From positions 1 through 54,973 of the forward strand of contig PYST01000271.1 in NCBI GenBank assembly GCA_003049485.1: 54,973 bases of DNA, in the 5' to 3' direction. The notes below the pieces were generated by a model. The model did not search any database, was not told the DNA's origin, and saw only the letters and a program-made list of their open reading frames with translations. Below are positions 53,298 to 54,973 of the stretch, in pieces. How positions within the stretch are numbered: position 1 is the first letter of the stretch; each line of letters opens with the position of its first letter. This DNA comes from Ophioceras dolichostomum (lineage: Eukaryota; Ascomycota; Sordariomycetes; Magnaporthales; Ophioceraceae). Position numbers and translations under genes: made by a program.

Positions 53298-54187
53298 AGG
53301 TTAAATGAATGAGAAGCATGTACCTACCTATTCATGTTGTGTCAGATAGCTCGCATTTGATCAAATTAAGACAGCTCATAGGAGAGGCGCGGCCTCCTTC
53401 CCATATAATTTCATAGCGAGAGGGAGGACTGACTTCTCCCGACCACGGTCCCGGTGATCAAAGACAGAAGGCTAGGCCGCTAAACAGGGCCCTTGAAAGA
53501 GGGGGAAGGTCTCGATCATGAACTCTCTGAAAGCAAGAGCGAAGAGAACGAGGGGAGGTGTGGACAAGAAAGAAATAACAGTCTCACTATCAGAAGCGGG
53601 GCAACATCTAAGAAAAAAAAACAATGCATCGATCGCTGCTACACGGTCTTGTCACCTGTACTATTTTACCCAGTTCATTGATTGTCGGGGGCCAAACTCG
53701 AGCTGCAATTGATAAAGGGTAGTCGGCACCTGCCACCCACCATTCCTCCAAGCTCCTTCCTCATCGTTTGTTGCCGACGTGAGTGCCAGGACGCTTTGCA
53801 AATGAGGTGAGGCGTTTTCGTCCCTTATGATCGAGCTGGAGCCAGCTAACTGTGATCGTCGGCGAGCACCTACCAACTGACAAACCTCCATGCCAGGGAA
53901 AGATCAAGTTGGTTCCATCAGATGAAGCTGTACACGAAAGCGATCAGGTACTGTCGGGCGGAGAGATGGTATGACGGGCAAGAACTCGCTTTGAATTCCC
54001 ATCAGTCTGGTTCCTCCACTGCCTCTGCCCTTGGTCACCATGAGGCGGACACCCGATCTATCTTCCTTCTCCAAGCCAGGACGATATTCTCCAAAGCCTT
54101 CATCCCTCGAAACGACACACCAACCTAAAGACTACCTAGGTACCTAGAAGCCTCACTTGTAGCCACTACAATCATCCATTACTCACC
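53298..54187. other. Intergenic, nothing recognised
   Basis: About 890 bp with no supported gene. An A-run lies near 53613-53620. CTACCTA/CCTAGGTACCTAG motifs occur near 53320 and 54133-54147, the latter just upstream of the GNAT start. Confidence 0.5.
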
Positions 54188-54505
54188 ATGCACTCTGAAA
54201 TCGACCGCTCCCTGAGGCCGCGGGCTGCCGAGCTAGCCGACGCCGAGGCTCTCGCCGACGTCGCCATCGACAGTTTCGCCGACGACCCCGCCTACGAATT
54301 GACATATCCACACCGCTACGAGTTCCCCGACGACCACCGGCGGTGGATGGTGCAAAAGTATCGCGAATACCTCGAGCAGCCGGAGAAGTACGTCGTGATG
54401 TACGCTTCCTCGAGCAACTACCGTAACAGACCCGTTGCGGTGATTGTGTGGGACCTCGACGTCCGCTTGGAGTCCAGAGGAGGCGGTCAGTACACTACCT
54501 ACTAG
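54188..54505 (+). pseudogene. GNAT-like acetyltransferase, truncated at LTR insertion
   Basis: ATG 54188 opens a 105-codon frame (SLRPRAAELADAEALADVAI, then DSFADDPAYELTYPHRYEFP and PVAVIVWDLDVRLESRGG). This matches the N-terminal half of fungal GNAT-type acetyltransferase proteins, up to the beta-strand before the acetyl-CoA-binding motif. The stop TAG (54503-54505) lies inside the 5-bp target duplication of the solo LTR that begins at 54506. The acetyl-CoA-binding Q/RxxGxG/A motif is absent. Either the gene was already truncated, or a GTCAGT donor at 54486 opens an intron into which the LTR inserted. No convincing 3' exon is visible before the window ends. Confidence 0.6.
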
Positions 54506-54710
54506 TGTTGGAAAGGCAATGGGAAAGGAACAAGCACGCGTGCAAAATACTACTGAATTCTTGTGTCTCTCTTCCAAAGGAAAGCTATCTGTGCGTTGGT
54601 GGGGAGAGCGACCTTATAAAGGCTGCTTGGTAGGTAGATGCCTTGGAAGTTGATGCCTTAGGACTGAGGCAACAGCTGCCACGTGAGCAGGTACCTACTA
54701 TGAACCAACA
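54506..54710. mobile_element. Solo LTR with ACTAG target duplication
   Basis: A 205-bp unit starts TGTTGG and ends CCAACA, flanked by identical ACTAG (54501-54505 and 54711-54715). It shares CACGCGTG, GGAAAGCTA, GATGCCTTG and GGACTGAGGCAAC blocks with the LTR at 24388-24620, so the same or a related family. Inserted at the end of the GNAT frame. Confidence 0.9.
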
Positions 54711-54715
54711 ACTAG

Positions 54716-54973
54716 GTTGTTTTCTTCGCTCTAGCACCGCTGCATGACCTACCTAGGTATCTACCTACCTCCCTACCTAGGTACCTAAGATAGGTACTTT
54801 GCTCGAGTCTTGTTGGCTTCCATCTGAATGACCAACGAGTGACTGACACGCGATTCTTTGTTTCAACCGCATCAGATCTCGGCGTCCATCCTTCCTTGTA
54901 CATACCACTTCTTGGCAAGCTGCTGTTAGTGCAGCCCACCAAACCAACACATAATCTCTTAACACACACATTA
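54716..54973. other. End of window, CCTAGG-rich spacer
   Basis: Contains a dense run of CTACCTAGGTA-type palindromes (54748-54798). No coding region supported. A continuation of the GNAT gene cannot be judged. Confidence 0.5.

Overview
The window looks like chromosomal DNA of a filamentous ascomycete, probably a sordariomycete. Genes are GC-rich and widely spaced. Introns are short (about 49-145 nt) with GT..AG ends, and several carry a visible CTAAC/CTGAC-type branch point. The families are typical of these fungi: COG5, a Zn2Cys6 regulator, a fungal protoglobin, a monocarboxylate-type MFS carrier, BTB/POZ paralogues, a pogo-like transposon and solo LTRs. I recognised no rRNA, tRNA or CRISPR array by eye. 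All functions are read from motifs and remembered family resemblance; no search was run.

Layout. 1-18.5 kb is mostly ordinary: a seven-helix membrane protein and COG5 (divergent), a broken PigL_N/ankyrin gene, a WD40-like protein, a two-exon SDR reductase, an amidase, an F-box-like protein and a two-exon protoglobin. 18.5-27 kb is a gene-poor graveyard: two decayed copies of a fungal rhodopsin-domain membrane protein, a decayed pogo-like element with 45-bp inverted repeats, an LTR fragment, a solo LTR with target duplication, and a decayed copy of a small gene whose intact relative lies at 34.5 kb. 27-38 kb holds a GGAGN-motif protein interrupted at the window's only ambiguous base, two tandem BTB paralogues sharing an intron position, an intronless six-hairpin-glycosidase-like gene, the small Gln/Cys-rich gene and a four-exon MFS transporter. 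38.7-44.2 kb is one gene for a predicted secreted, highly repetitive protein of about 1778 residues. 45.7-55 kb has an EI24/RRT8-like membrane protein divergent from a Zn2Cys6 regulator that carries a one-base frameshift, a three-exon chitin-deacetylase-like enzyme, a GFA-type zinc protein, and a GNAT fragment ending exactly where a solo LTR has inserted.

The genes do not form an evident pathway or biosynthetic cluster. The strongest themes are repeat-driven decay (pogo, LTRs, relic paralogues), several single-base frame breaks that may be pseudogenisation or assembly error, and fast-evolving repeat or duplicated families (giant wall protein, BTB pair). I did not find a convincing new multi-gene system. 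The best candidates for new biology are the giant repeat protein and the small Gln/Cys-rich gene with its relic.
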